DNA of 64,000 bases, from positions 3,844,501 to 3,908,500 of the forward strand of contig NC_084483.1 of NCBI RefSeq assembly GCF_030035675.1, read 5' to 3'. The stretch comes from Rhineura floridana. Taxonomy: Eukaryota > Chordata > Lepidosauria > Squamata > Rhineuridae. The notes under the pieces were generated by a model. The model saw only the letters and a list, made by a program, of their open reading frames with translations, searched no databases and was not told where the DNA came from. Made by a program: the position numbers and the translations under genes. This document shows positions 22,210 through 34,494 of the stretch, piece after piece. Every line of letters begins with the position of its first letter. Within the stretch, counting starts at the first letter, position 1.

Positions 22210-22535
22210 GTAGTGTGCAGGGCTGTTGAGTCGGTACACCAAACCTTCAACTCCGACTCCTCTATTTTTCTACTGTCCAACTCCGACCCCACCCAAAATT
22301 GCTTCTTGTCAATCAAAATTTATTTGGAAGTCGGAGTCGGTACATTTCTACCAACTCCGACTCCTCCCAAAATTACTCCCGACTCCGACTCCATCCAAAA
22401 TTGCTCCCGACTCCGACTCCATCCAAAATTGCTCCCGACTCCGACTCCATCCAAAATTGCTCCCGACTCCGACTCCATCCAAAATTGCTCCCGACTCCAC
22501 GACTCCAACTCTGACTCCACAGCCCTGGTAGCGTG
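22210..22535. mobile_element. hAT non-autonomous element with internal 28-bp tandem array
   Basis: The element (22218-22527, 310 bp) starts CAGGGCTGTTGAGTCGG and ends with the inverse of CAGGGCTGTGGAGTCAG. It is flanked by GTAGTGTG (22210-22217) and GTAGCGTG (22528-22535), an 8-bp duplication differing at one CpG-type site, as for hAT. Four identical 28-bp units, each starting GACTCCGACTCCATCC, fill 22381-22492, preceded by a partial unit. The serine/proline/aspartate-rich frames across it are repeat artefacts. Confidence 0.9.
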
Positions 22536-23207
22536 TCAAGTAAGAACATAGTCAGGATCATATCCAATGGTTCCCTTCTGCAAACAGGAGTCCTTCAACT
22601 CATGGAAGAATCTGATCTTGCTTTGAATTGGCCTTGGAAACTAATTGGAATTTGTCTTTTTCACTGCTGCTGTACCAGTGTTTTCATTGTCCTTTCCACA
22701 CAGACCCCAAGAGCTCTTCTATGGTTTGTCACTACCAATTCAACCCCCATTTGTGTATATGTAAAGATAGGATTTATTTTGGGAGGGGGTTGCCCTAGTT
22801 GTATAACTTAACACTCTCTTCCATTGCATATTTGCTTTTTGTTGCTTGGTTTGGGGAGATTCTTTCAGAGCTCTTCTGAGTTTGCTTGGGCATTCATATA
22901 TAATATGTATATACATTCGTATATAATATCTATCATTCCTTATCCACATACTTGTTCACACTCTCAAAGAATTGCAAAAGGCTAATGGAACAGGACTTTC
23001 CATTGCAGAAGAAATTCTAGAGTTTTTCCTTGGCAAAGTATGTACTCCTAGTTGGTTAATAATGCTTTCCACCAATGTTTCTGGGACAAACATGGGCCTG
23101 TAATTTCCTGGGTTTGCCCCAGAAACGTTTTTCAAAATTGTGATTATCTTGGATACTTTTCAACTGCCAGTAACAAGTTACATATTTGTTATGTCAGCTA
23201 CTTCATA

Positions 23208-23668
23208 GAACCATCGAATAGTAGAGTTGGAAGGGGCTTATAAGGCATCAAGTCCAACCCCGTGCTGAGTGCACGAATCCAACCCATGCATATCTGACAG
23301 GTGGCTGTCCAGCTGCCCCACTACCTCCTTAGGTAATTGGTTCCACTGTTGTACTGCTCCATTGTTAGGAGGTTTTTCCTGATGTTCAGCCAAAGTGTGA
23401 CTTCCTGTAACTTGAACCCATTATTCTGTGTCCTGTACTCTGGGATGATCAAGAAGAGATCCTGGCTCTTGTCTGTGTGACAACCTTTCAGGTTCTTGAA
23501 TAATGCAATCATATATCCCCTCAGTCTTATTTTCTCAAGGGTAAACATGCCCAGTTCTTTCAGTCCTTCCTCACAGGGGTTATTTCCAGTCCCCTGGTCA
23601 ACTTTGTTGCCCTCCTCCTAACCTATTCCAGTTTGTCTACATATTTCATACCTGTGTTCACTAAGAAC
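23208..23668 (-). mobile_element. CR1 LINE 3' part (reverse)
   Basis: The minus strand encodes EKIRLRGYMIALFKNLKGCH and LWLNIRKNLLTMEQYNSGTN, the C-terminus of CR1 ORF2, then the CR1 3' UTR and tail. 5' truncated and frame-broken. Confidence 0.85.
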
Positions 23669-23905
23669 CCTTAGGAGGGTCCTCTCTGGACCCAGATGTC
23701 AATTTTTAATTTATCCGTTAGCCCCCAAATTTAATCTCTTGTCATGTATATTTGATTCAGTATTTCAGACATCTTCCTTAAAAAGGAAGAGGGGGGAGGG
23801 AGGTTTTTGCATGGATATAAAATCAACTTCACTAAAGACAGATACAATGAAGTCATTCAGTTTCTTTGCAGTCTCCCTATCCTTCACCTATCCTTCGACT
23901 CTTTT

Positions 23906-24562
23906 GGGTGCTTTCACACTGCACTTTATTCCGTTATTCTGACAATTTATTTCCTGTTAATTTGCGCATAAAATTTGAGCTTTCACATGACAAAACGGGT
24001 AGCTTCAGAATTCTGGTGGAATGTAGTGGAAGTTTAGCGCTAATTTCTGCAATAAATGATACCAGAAAAATTCCGATAGCAGGTTGGGAACCCAGAAGAT
24101 TGTGGGAGTTTTGTGCTAGCTGCCGCTGCTCACGTGACAGCCATCCCAGCATGCAGTGTGTTCCCACCCTTATCAACAGCCCTCCCAGCATGCAGCCTTC
24201 GCACGCTGCCACCGCCACGCCTCCCAGCCGCTCCTGAGAGTAGCCTGTGCTGCTGCTGCTTGTGCTCAACCAGAGCCTCTGCTGCTGTGCCTCTCAGCTG
24301 ATCGCGATCGCGCCTCTTTCAACCCCCCACGCACCAAAAGAACAGGCCTCAAACCAAAGGTAGGTGAAGACCTGCTCATCCGGTGTCACGTGAGGCCGAA
24401 TGAAGGGGAGGGGAGAAAAACTGTGCTCTCTGTGTGAAAGACTGTTGAGCAAAATGCCGGTATAACAAGTACTGCAGTGTGAAAGGGATTTTTGAAATCT
24501 GGAACGAAGCGCTACCTTATTATTCCATTAAACTAGCGCTATTAGCCCCATGTGTGGAAGCA
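23906..24562. mobile_element. TIR element with GC-rich core, class uncertain
   Basis: The left end GGTGCTTTCACACTGC and the inverse of the right end (TCTGCTTCCACACATG) match over about 11 bases, and a second inner pair, CTTTCACACTGCAGTACTTG near 24485 in reverse, repeats the theme. The core (24100-24420) is CpG-rich and contains TCAGCTGATCGCGATCGCGC, shared in reverse with the Tigger-like element at 18850. No transposase frame; target duplication not clear. The frames across the core are shadows of the GC content. Confidence 0.5.
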
Positions 24563-24667
24563 GACTTTGTCTGGAGCAGGAGAGCAACAACCAATAATGT
24601 TGAAATGGCCTCCTTGATCAGGATTTGCATTGTAGTATAATTCAGTTCCACTAGTGTCAGTGGGAAC

Positions 24668-24765
24668 TCTTTATTTTTTTATTCATTCATTCATTCATTT
24701 ATTATTTGATTTATGTCCCACCCTTCCTCTCAGCAGGAGCCCAGGGCGGCAGTAACCAGTAACTT
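24668..24765 (-). mobile_element. L2 LINE 3' terminus (reverse)
   Basis: Reverse strand gives GCCGCCCTGGGCTCCTGCTG then GAGAGGAAGGGTGGGACATA and an AATGAATG-type tail, matching the L2 ends elsewhere in the window. Confidence 0.7.
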
Positions 24766-24769
24766 CAGT

Positions 24770-27590
24770 GTGCATTGGGATGCATTCTTCATTTAATAAT
24801 ACTGATTTAGTAGGAGCCGTCTATACCTCTCACATTTTGGGAATGTTGGTGTTTTTGGTCTTGGAAGCTTCTCTTACTACATCACCATATAAATTTAATC
24901 ATGTGTAATCTGTTATATGTAACAATTATGCATAACACCTGGAAATGAAAGTTGGCTGTTGGCATTACCTTTCTTGCTTGAACTGAAGACTTTCCTACTT
25001 TTCACTATATTTTAATGTATCTTAAGAGGCATAAAATTCTTTGGAATGATCACTCCATTACATACTCAAACCACCTCATCAGTTTTCTTGCCATTTTATA
25101 TGTAAAGGGAAAGGGATCTTCTAATTGCATATTCTGTGCCTGTGGTAGTTCTGGCCCTGTGGTCTCCAATTTCTTATAATATGACTTGGATTTTCCTGTA
25201 GAGCTAATTTTCTGTGCTTTGAATGGGAATGAAACCCTCAGGTTCTCTGTCATATTAGGAATTTAGAAATATATGAAGAAAATTCATTCTCTTCTTCTTG
25301 GGCAAGATGGAAGTTACTTGGAATTAGGTAATCCTTTAACTTAAGTAGATATTTATATATGCTTGAAAATTGGTCTGTTCATTTACAATGGCAATGGATA
25401 CTGAGATGAGTAGAAAGGTTGTCTCTGCTTCAGAACCAGGGAGGTTGTGGGGGAAGGGGTGATACTGTTCTCAACTGTTTGAAAAGGGTAATCACCAATT
25501 AGATCTGTTCTAAGTGCCAGTCTACACTGTGAAGATGGACAAGAAGATTCCATGATGCCACATTTATACAGGTTAGATGATAACTTTGTCTATGGTTGCC
25601 ATGTTCACCTCTAGTCAAGCCACAAACTGCTTTTTAACCTTAGAAGAAGGCTTCTGAGCTCTCCTACCTCTTGGACTTCCCTTCTTCTTCACTCTCCCAA
25701 CCTAGTTTTTCTGGAATCACCCCTGACTCCTACAACTAACTGCCTGCTAATTTCTAGTCAATTATATGTTCATTTTTTAACCTTACCAGAATCCAGTTTA
25801 TAGTATTAGTGGCTATAATTCCACATCATCATCATGAGCAGAGGTGTGAGACATGTAGGAAACATTTCAGTTAATGGATATATAAATAATTGTAAAGAAG
25901 TGCACAATAAAATTACGTACAAAGTTAATTTGTCTGCTCAAAATATATATGAAAGTCTGAATCACTGCCATTTGTATAACAAAATATTAATTCTGTAAGT
26001 AAGCCTTATATACGTATTTGAGGACTGTAAAGTTTCACACTAAGAGTAAATAAGGTCACATACCCACCTCCTTTGTCTGTAATGGGGATTGCAGAGTAGG
26101 TATCTCTGCTCGCTTTGATGTTTATATAAAACAGATAAAATGCATAAATTGCTTATAATCAACGATGAATTAAATTGAAATAGCATCCCAGAGGACAAAG
26201 CACCCCAGGCACCCATCAGCAGCCTCAGCAAATGATAGACCTAAAGGAAACTTCAAAGCTGCAAACATAACTGCTAGTCATATCCACAAAGAATCTGGAT
26301 GCTAATAGAAACCTAATTTTCACAGTTCTGAGATACCTAGGTTTTAGAAAAGAAACAAAGTGATAGATGCTACTCATAAGCCACCTACTTTGTTAAATGT
26401 TTTATTTTGCCATTCTGTCAGGAGAATATCATAAAATAACAATTGATTAGTGGCAGGGAAAGGCTCAAACAAGGCCCAGTCTGGGATATTTTCCTTGAAA
26501 CATCAATGTATTACTTCAGTGTCAGAATCTTTTTATAGGTTTTAGCAGGAATTTCCTCATTTATTGTACTTGCTGTAAAATTATACTCCATTGCTAAATT
26601 GCATACCTGATGAAACATAGTTCACGCTAAGATTAATGTGAGGTTTAGGGGGCAAATGGTGCTCCCAGTTTTTACTGTTAGTACATTTTTTCTTCTAACA
26701 GTGTCATTTATTTATACCTGTTTTGGCTAACATAAGGAATTAACTAAATTTTAAGTTTGTATTTGCATTTATTTATGGATGAAAAGTTCTAATGCCACTA
26801 TCGCAATTGCTTTTGCATTAAATAAGTTTGTATGTACAACATAACAGATGGTTGTTAGAGCAGTATACAGTATTTAATAAATACATTTCTAAGCTAGATG
26901 TCAGCCTTTTAAACCAATTAGCAGCAATATATGTACTTCTTGACTCTAAGCCAGCATAAACTCTATATTTTATAACGGGAGCACTCAGGGCTAAGAAATG
27001 TGAAACTTGCCCTCCAAGCAAAAAATGGTTCAGCAAAAATGCCTTAAGTGCATTTTTAATCAAGGATTATGTGAAAAATCAAATCAAGCCAAAAATCAAT
27101 TCATCTGCATGTGTATTTAATGTTTGACTGTACTGTTCAAAGATGGAGCTCTGTAGCTTTTTTTTATATAGTTGTAGAGGGGAAAAAAAGCAAGAGGGGC
27201 TTTTACTGGCAAGAGGCCAATTTTGTAATTTTGTCAGCTTACAAACCATACATTTTCTGTCCATTAAACTTTCTCTGGGATGTTCCTTACTTGATAAAAG
27301 TATGTTAGTGTTATTCCAAGAACTTTTCTTGGGTTCTTTTTCTCCATCTCTTTTTTGAGAATTTTGTTTGGACTGCCCAGTGGAGGAAGTCTTGGCCAGA
27401 GGCACAACATAAATTCCAACATAGGTTCAAGATTTCCCGTTGAAAATGGTTGTATTCTGTCATTTAGGTCTTGGCTCACAGATTCACAAATTCAGACATG
27501 CTTACACAGACTTAAAGTGTTTATATGCGTAATACTGCAGCTGGAATGAAAATTATTTTGAAGAAGTAATTAATGAAAAGTACTTTCATA
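24770..27590. other. Anonymous stretch without a gene
   Basis: AT-rich DNA. Minus-strand frames at 26818-27063 and 27079-27405 and plus-strand ones at 27111-27358 are short, overlapping on both strands and lack domain features. I support no exon here. Confidence 0.4.
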
Positions 27591-27599
27591 TCCTCCCCT

Positions 27600-27990
27600 T
27601 TAAAAACTGTTTTTCTTGAGGACCCATCATTGGATAGTTATTGGGTAATGAGACCCCCCTGATGGTCTGTGCCCTGGATGAGATACAAGGTGTGAAGGTT
27701 TGGGGAAGGGCCTTTTCAGTGATGGCTCTGCGTAGGTATAACTCCTTCTCCACTGAGGTGTGTCTTGCCTCTTCATTCTTTTAGATGACTCGTAAAGACG
27801 TACCACTTCCACCAAGCTTTTAGAGGGGGATAAGATTGCTTTGATGAGTTTCCCCAGTTGTACTTTGTTATGATGTTGCTCTTTTATGCTGTAACTTTGA
27901 TTTGGTACCATTTTATTAAGTTTGTACTTGTTTTATTTCTGTACATATTAGGTGAAGGGTGGTACAATAATACTTATATAAATAAATTCT
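27600..27990 (+). mobile_element. L2 LINE 3' part, degenerate
   Basis: Contains the L2 landmark block GGAAGGGCCTTTTCAGTGAT-GGCTCTGCGTAGGTATAACTCC (corresponding to RAFSVVAPRLWNSL) and a 3' UTR ending AGGTGAAGGGTGGTACAATA with an AAATAAATTC tail. Frame broken. Confidence 0.65.
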
Positions 27991-28071
27991 GAGGCAGCAA
28001 TTTGAGATGTAATATTACTTGAATAGGTTTTTCGTTATTACTGGTGTTGCCCTTCCAGCTATACACCCAAG

Positions 28072-28245
28072 GAGGAGGGACCATCCTTCAGTGGTAGAGC
28101 ACATGCTTACCCAGATTCAGTCTCTGGCATCTCCAATTAAATGTTTATGTTGCACCAAAAAACAGGGTTGTGCAGCCTTAAAAACTAACACAGATTATGC
28201 CACAATCTTTCATGTTCTAGAGTCCAATTCACCAAATGCATGAAT
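28072..28245 (+). mobile_element. tRNA-derived SINE fragment followed by TTTCATG-motif repeat
   Basis: CCTTCAGTGGTAGAGCAC resembles a tRNA/SINE box A and AGATTCAGTCTCTGGCATCT a degenerate box B. From 28148 the sequence changes to the AACACAGATTATGCCACAAT type repeat also seen at 4146. Not a functional tRNA gene: no closed cloverleaf. Confidence 0.5.
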
Positions 28246-28600
28246 CTTTTTCTAAGTTGGCAGGTGTATATACATATGTTGGTGTGTGGTGGGGGTGAAT
28301 TGTAAGTAGTAAAGTTGGGGGAAATGAAATGCAAAAAGTACAGACACTGACAATTATATTAAAGTTTACATGTATGTAAAATTATTCTAGTGACCATTCA
28401 CCAAGCAGTGTTGATGTTAACATAAACATCCTGGCATGATTCATACAAGCATGATAATAAGAACGATGTAGGTATGCATTATATAGAAAAGTTCCGTGTC
28501 AGTTGTAACTGTTGAAGAGAGAGATGGAGAGACTTACCATGGAATAGACTTACAACTGGAATAGTTACTTGCACATTGTTTATAGTCTATTTGTAAAAGG

Positions 28601-29380
28601 CAGGGTCACCAATCTTTTTGGACCAGTGGGCACATCTTGGATTTTGAGGAAGTTCTGTGGGGGCAAGGCATAACACAAAATGGCTCATGTGGGATGGGCA
28701 TGACCCAAAATTAGAGTACAGTCTTTGCTCCCCCCCCGACAACCTCATGCTTACTGTGGGAAGTCAGCCTTGTCATACAGATAATATTGATCCTCCCCAC
28801 ACACATAATGATATTGTTGCTAGTAACAGGAATCATTCCACAGTGCCAGGACAAATATACAAGGTGGCCACACCACACTCATTTTCTGTCACATGCACAC
28901 ACATATTCATTGCACACATACAGACCGCAGCCACATGCTTTCTCATGCACACCACACGCATACAGTCACACATCTTTCATTCTCTCTGGCTACATATATG
29001 TACATACCTCCCCCCCACATGTGTGCTTGCACACGCAGCATACTTGACCAACATCCCCACACATTCAAAAAAAGAAGTGCCCGCTGCCAGGCCCACATGG
29101 CTAATAGGCAACAACTGGCTGAGTAAATAGGGCAATCCTGACCACTCCCTCCCCCAGATCTTGGGGGGGGGAAGCTCCTTCATGGAGTGAGTGAGTGCCC
29201 ACTGCCAGCTCCACATGGTCAGTGGGCAACAAACAAGTAAACAGGGTGGGCCACTAGCCAAGCAGGGAAGCCGGAATTCCTGCTGCTGCTTCTCTCCCAA
29301 ACATCCTTCCCACCCAGCCAGAGTGCAAAGGGGCTGGCTCATCCAGCTCCCAGCATCTACTCTGCACTGCCATTTTAGCA
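28601..29380 (+). mobile_element. hAT-family copy (left terminus retained)
   Basis: Starts CAGGGTCACCAATCTTTTTG and follows the same order (GGACCAGTGGGCACAT, GGCATAACACAAAATGGC) as the fuller copies at 39320 and 56845. Contains a CA/CACA-rich stretch at 28880-29050. The right terminus was not recognised, so the end is approximate. Non-coding. Confidence 0.55.
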
Positions 29381-30139
29381 TAAAATATTTCTTGCAAAGA
29401 AAACCAGATAGTGTACATTCATCTGCGTTTCTATCATGTTAACAATATCACTTAATAGGCTAGGCTAGTATAAATGGGGATTTATGCACTCTCCATATCT
29501 AGGGCATATCTCCATATCTAGTACAGCATCCATTTAAAACAGGAAATGTTAATTTTTTTTCTTAATGCCATTAGAGCTTGTACCAGCTTACTTATTGTGG
29601 AAGAATTCATGTCAACATGTGTTTTTTTAAATCTATTCCCTGTCTCCCAGTGCCTTTGAGATATAGTGATATGGGACTGTTCCACTTAAGTGGTCTGCAA
29701 AGCATCCAGCTATTGCTGAACACACAACACTAGTAGTTACAGATTTTAAGGGAACATCCTAGAGCTTTCAACTTTTATTTCCTAATATTCTGCAGTCTGA
29801 AAGTAGCCAATATCAAATAGCAAGGTTAAGCCAATATAATTCTGAGCAAAATGTTCAACATAAATGGTATGCAGATAGTAAACAGAGGTAATAACGTTTT
29901 ATGGACTTCTGTTATAAAATACGTTTTTCCTGTTAGCTATGCCTAGTTCCAGTAAATGCAACATGGTTAAGTCTACCTAAGCCCACATATTTCAAAAAGA
30001 CAAAGACACATTTTCATAGTGGAACATACCAAACACTGCTAAATGGTTTTAACACCATTCTAGAGTGGTGGGTGCCAGCCCCTAGTGTATGTGAATCCAG
30101 GGCACATATGAATTCAGAATCTGAATCCAGTCTGAAGAC

Positions 30140-30285
30140 ACATGATACAGCTGTCTTGCCTGAAGCAAAGCAGGTGTGGGTCGGGTATGTTCCTGGATAG
30201 GAGACCAACTGTGAAGCTTATGTATGTCACTTTGATTTATGTTGGAAAGGAGTGGGGGTGGTATAAATGAAACGAAACCATTGAT
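30140..30285 (+). mobile_element. 5S-rRNA-derived SINE
   Basis: The part CTGAAGCAAAGCAGGTGTGG and GATAGGAGACCAACTG resembles the internal promoter of 5S rRNA (GAAGCTAAGCAGGG, GATGGGAGACC). It is followed by a short tail, GGGGGTGGTATAAATGAAAC, that resembles an L2 3' end. Diverged, no intact 5S gene. Confidence 0.6.
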
Positions 30286-30547
30286 GTCCTGCATATTTAG
30301 CTATGTAAGAACCAAAACAAGAAATCAAAAGGGGTGTCTTCGAGTTCTTATAAAAGATTACCTTGTGGTCTGATGTATTCCTTACACTAATATTCCAAAC
30401 ATGCAATGGACATCATTTACTTAAGAGTGTTTTATTTCACTTCTTTCATGTGTTCAGTTTCATTTCATGTATTTCCATACTCATGTAGACATAAAAAGAA
30501 AAATATTGTGTGTGTCTGACAATCGTAGATTAGACCTGAAAACATGT

Positions 30548-31073
30548 GAAAGAGCTTACTTTGTTTCTTATTGGGTTTTATGGATAAACAAATAGAAAAG
30601 AAATATGGAAGAATAATATTATATATGATTACGGCAGCAAGATTATTATATGCACAAAAGTGGAAAATGGAATCAACACCAACAATGGAAGAATGGTTAT
30701 TGAAATTAATGGACTTAGTAGAAATGGATAAATTGACATGTTTACTTAGAGAAAAATCGACAGATACATTTCTTAAGGAATGGAAACCTCTCTTAGACTT
30801 TTTGTTGAAAGATCAAAATAAAATGATGATACTGGGATTTGACGATTAATTAAGACAGCCTATGGAGAAAAGGGACTCTGTATGTATACATTAAGGGACA
30901 GGTTTGATGTATATTATATACTTATAGCTGATCTGCGACAAATCGGAAGTCAACTATTTTATTTTCATTTTTTTGTTGATGTATTGTTATGTCTTTTTGA
31001 CTTTGTTTTGTTTGTTTTTGGAAAAATTTGAATAAAAATTATTAAAAAAAAAAAAAAGAAAGAGCTTACTTTG
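30548..31073 (+). mobile_element. Young 5'-truncated L1 with perfect target duplication
   Basis: Identical 16-bp GAAAGAGCTTACTTTG flanks the element (30548-30563 and 31058-31073). Inside, a 92-codon open frame (30571-30849; first residues MGFMDKQIEKKYGR, later AARLLYAQKWKMESTPTMEE and EKSTDTFLKEWKPLLDFL) is the C-terminus of L1 ORF2, followed by a 3' UTR, AATAAA at 31031 and a poly-A tail at about 31044-31057. The 5' end is truncated, as is usual in L1. The start codon shown is internal to ORF2, not a real start. The unmutated flanks and open frame indicate a young insertion. Confidence 0.93.
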
Positions 31074-31074
31074 G

Positions 31075-34000
31075 AGTATGTGAACACAGGCACAAATGTA
31101 CTAGAAATCTGTTGACTTTTAACATCTATACATTTCTCACTGGAAGGATGAAGGGACAATAGGTCATAGAATAAATTGTATGAAATATGTTTCAGCACTA
31201 GATGGCACTATTGTGTAAAGCTGCATTTTTGTAACTTTTCTATAGATCTTTCATACCTTTTGAATTGTGAATGTTTATTTTGAAGTTTTTTTAAATGGTC
31301 TGTTTGCAAGATACAGGATGCCCATATAATGATGCTTTTATATAATTAAGCAAATCTTTGGAGTGCTGGCATCACCCAAGTCATATTAAGTTGTTAGGAT
31401 ATTTGTGGCAAAATGATTTTACCTTCAAGATCCAAGAGAGGAGGTTATTCAAGTAACCCTCTGCAAAACTGGGAGCAGGTAATTTCAGATTCGTTGTGAA
31501 TATAGTAAAACAGACTTCCCTTGTATTACTTCAGATACACCTTAAAATGCCTTAGGATTAGAGCAATTATGTGTAATACAATATTGTCTGGTTTTGATGC
31601 TGGCTGTTCATTGGATGAAAACATGAAATTCAGCTTTCTCCCTGCTTTGAATAGTTAATGTGGTTTCTCTCCCACTTGTCTAACAAAACTGTGCATTCTT
31701 TATGTAATCTCAAGATATTAAAATAATTAAATAGTATATTCACAGTTTTAATAATGAGCCATAATTGGTGTTTGTAACACTTTGATATAAAAATTAAAAA
31801 GAAGGAAGGTATCTTGCTAAGAGTGCACAATGTTTTCTTGCGCCTCTTGAGTAGAGTTAATGGGTGTTTTGCTAGAGTAAAGGCTGAAGTCACTAATCAG
31901 TGAGTATGTGTATGACAGTTTTTTTCTTGAAGTGTTCGTGCCGTATGGAATACAGTCTAATCTTGAACAAGCCTCTTAAGCTTTTAAAAACCTTTCTTTT
32001 CCTTTTAAAGAAGATGTGCTGAGAAAGTCAAACCATATTGCAAAATGTATATTTTATGTTGTTCATTTACTTACATGATAAATGATTCTAACTTTCCTGG
32101 AATAACATATGAAATTAATTTGGACACAAATTATGAACAAAGGTTTCATAACCAGCTGCTATTTATGTACTTGTTATTCATATGTATTGACTGCTTTTCT
32201 GAAAGCATTCTGTTGACTTAGCAAGCTGGTATTGATTCAAGTTCATCCTTTGTCCACAAGCCACTGCTTTTACTAATCTGTGTTTCTTTCCTCTGAAAAA
32301 ATATTGATATTAATATTGATATTTTTAAAGTAAATATTGATATTTTTAAGGAAATGTTGATAAATTAAAGGACATTTCAATAAACTGGAGGAAATAATGT
32401 TAAATCAAAATTAATATCAATAAACATATCAATATTGTAGATGCAGATTTGTTTTAAAAAATCTGTTTCCGAAAATATCTGTGGAAAATCATTACATAAA
32501 AATCCAATCCACAACAATAGTGAATAATTGAATTAATAAAACATTTGGTACCAAATCTGAATTGGGTGGAGTTCTAGCACATCTCTAACTACTTCACAAG
32601 CCATAATCAATAAGGATTTAAATGGGCTATAAACTGCAGAAAAGTTGGCATTGATTCCTAAGATGTTGTGTTGTGGCTCTTTACTTAAGGCAGTGAGAGT
32701 TTATGCCAGTGAAGCCCTGTAAGGACGAAACTTTCACACCTAATGACTAATCTCTCACATAAGGCTGCTTATTATATACATTGCATATGTTGTAAGTGTT
32801 GTGCAGAGGGGCACCTCTCCCATTTAATTACACAAACACATTTTAAGTAATGTGTCTCATATTACTGTCATTGAGTAGAACACATTTTAGAGGTGTGTTT
32901 TGCAACCTTGAAAGAGCTGACAAGTCAGGAGACAGGACATTTTGTAGTGAAAAAACAACTGAAAGGATTCCAGGGTTTTATATCTAGGAATGTTTATCAC
33001 ACATGTTCCCTCCGTATAACTGTCACAAAATGGAGTGGAGCATGATTTGTGGTGTCTTCAGTGAAGTATGCATCACCACCTAAGGATGAAGGGAGTTGGT
33101 TCTCTTCCTTCCATTATGGTTCTCTTAGTCCAGAGATGCAGCCATGGCAAGAGAAGCAAGATCCTTGTGTGTGTGCATAGTCCTGTATCTTCTAAGAAAC
33201 AGAAGGAAACTCCAAGTGATTAATAATTTTCATCTGTGACTTTCCTAAGTCAATTGAGGGGAGAAATTTAGGATTTTGTTGGGGACTGTGATGTGGAGCC
33301 AAGTTATCTTATGTTTTTCCCTTCTCATTTTCCCACTCTACCTTGTGTAAACCTTCAGCAGACTGTTTTTGTGAAGAATGAGGAATAGAACATCAAAAGA
33401 GCATGGCTCTCCTTCTACATCAGCGATGGGAGAAGTATTTCTCAATGGCTCCCTTAGTGGGAACAAGCATTCTTTGAAATTATATAGTCAGCAGTGGAAA
33501 AACATTGGTTCAGCAGCTCAAAAGCAATGCCCTTTTAATCTGTTGTACATGCGGGAAATGAGGATTCATCTTTTGGGCTTTTTGGTGCTGAGTAAATTGC
33601 ACTTTCACTTTGATTGTAGGAGCCCTTTAGCCTAAAACCATTTCCTCGAAGAAGAAACTGCATGCATCTTCAGCACCATTCTCATGCCAGCCAATGTTCT
33701 CACTAAGGTCACCAAATGACTGCTGCCTAGAAACAGAAATTATGCTTTGGATACCTTCAGCCTAAGCCAAAGGAAGTATGCTTTTTGCAAGAGCCAGCCT
33801 TAGGCCAGTTTTAAAGTTTAAAAGAATTTCAGACATACTTTTTATCATGAAGCTGATCTTTGGCAATAGGCCCTCCTGAAAGCATCATGTAGACTGGTGT
33901 GAAATGTGTTGGTGGATCAACAGAACATAATTCCTTCTACTGGAAAAACACAGCTTCTACTTTGTTGGTGGCATTTGATTTTCATTAAAGTAACTAGCAT

Positions 34001-34490
34001 TATCTTGAAATTTAGTGAAGCTACTGAGACTTGAGGCGTGTGCCCAGGACACACTCAAGCACCAAGCAACCCACATCATTTCTTGGAACAGCATTTTGGG
34101 ATGGGGAAGCACTGATTAAAATGATTAGGATTACCTAGTACCTAGTACAATGTTCTGATCTGAAAGCTTTTCTAGGACTCTTGCTGGTCCTCATAAAAGG
34201 TTAGGGCAAAGTCAGGAATGTAAATTCCAAGTCATCTCAATCGGCACAGGAGTGGGATTGCTTCACTTTATGCAGTTGTGCAGGAGACTACCACAAATGT
34301 TTGAAAGGAGGCTGCCTGCTTTCCCAGTTACCTGAGCCAGAGCAATCTTCTTCCTGCACCCTGGCTTTTAACACTTGAGGTGTATAGTTTGAGCACTCTC
34401 TCTAGTTATGAATGTAATTTTTTAAAGGCTTTTTAGTGATGTATTTTGTATTGTTGTGATCTGCACTGGGACCTACTGGTGATGGACAGG
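31075..34490. other. Anonymous intron-like stretch
   Basis: AT-rich DNA with an imperfect TTGATATTAATATTGATATT cluster at 32300-32440. A plus-strand frame at 33378-33635 (85 codons) has no features I recognise. No repeat family, exon or RNA gene supported. Confidence 0.45.
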
Positions 34491-34494
34491 TAGA

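Noticed and set aside
22381-22492. CRISPR-like regularly repeated units
   Set aside because: Units are directly tandem with no spacers and lie in a eukaryotic transposon.
22192-22567. Repeat-containing frames on both strands (for example DSDSIQNCSRLRLHPK)
   Set aside because: Products of the 28-bp tandem array inside a hAT element.
23934-24437. Alanine/serine-rich frames near 24.2 kb as a CpG-island gene
   Set aside because: The GC-rich core is bounded by inverted ends of a TIR element and shares a block with another MITE.
28657-29130. 157-codon plus-strand frame rich in His and Thr
   Set aside because: It comes from the CA/CACA-rich inside of a hAT-family copy.
30140-30285. 5S rRNA gene
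   Set aside because: Only part of the internal promoter is recognisable and the rest is diverged and followed by a LINE-like tail.
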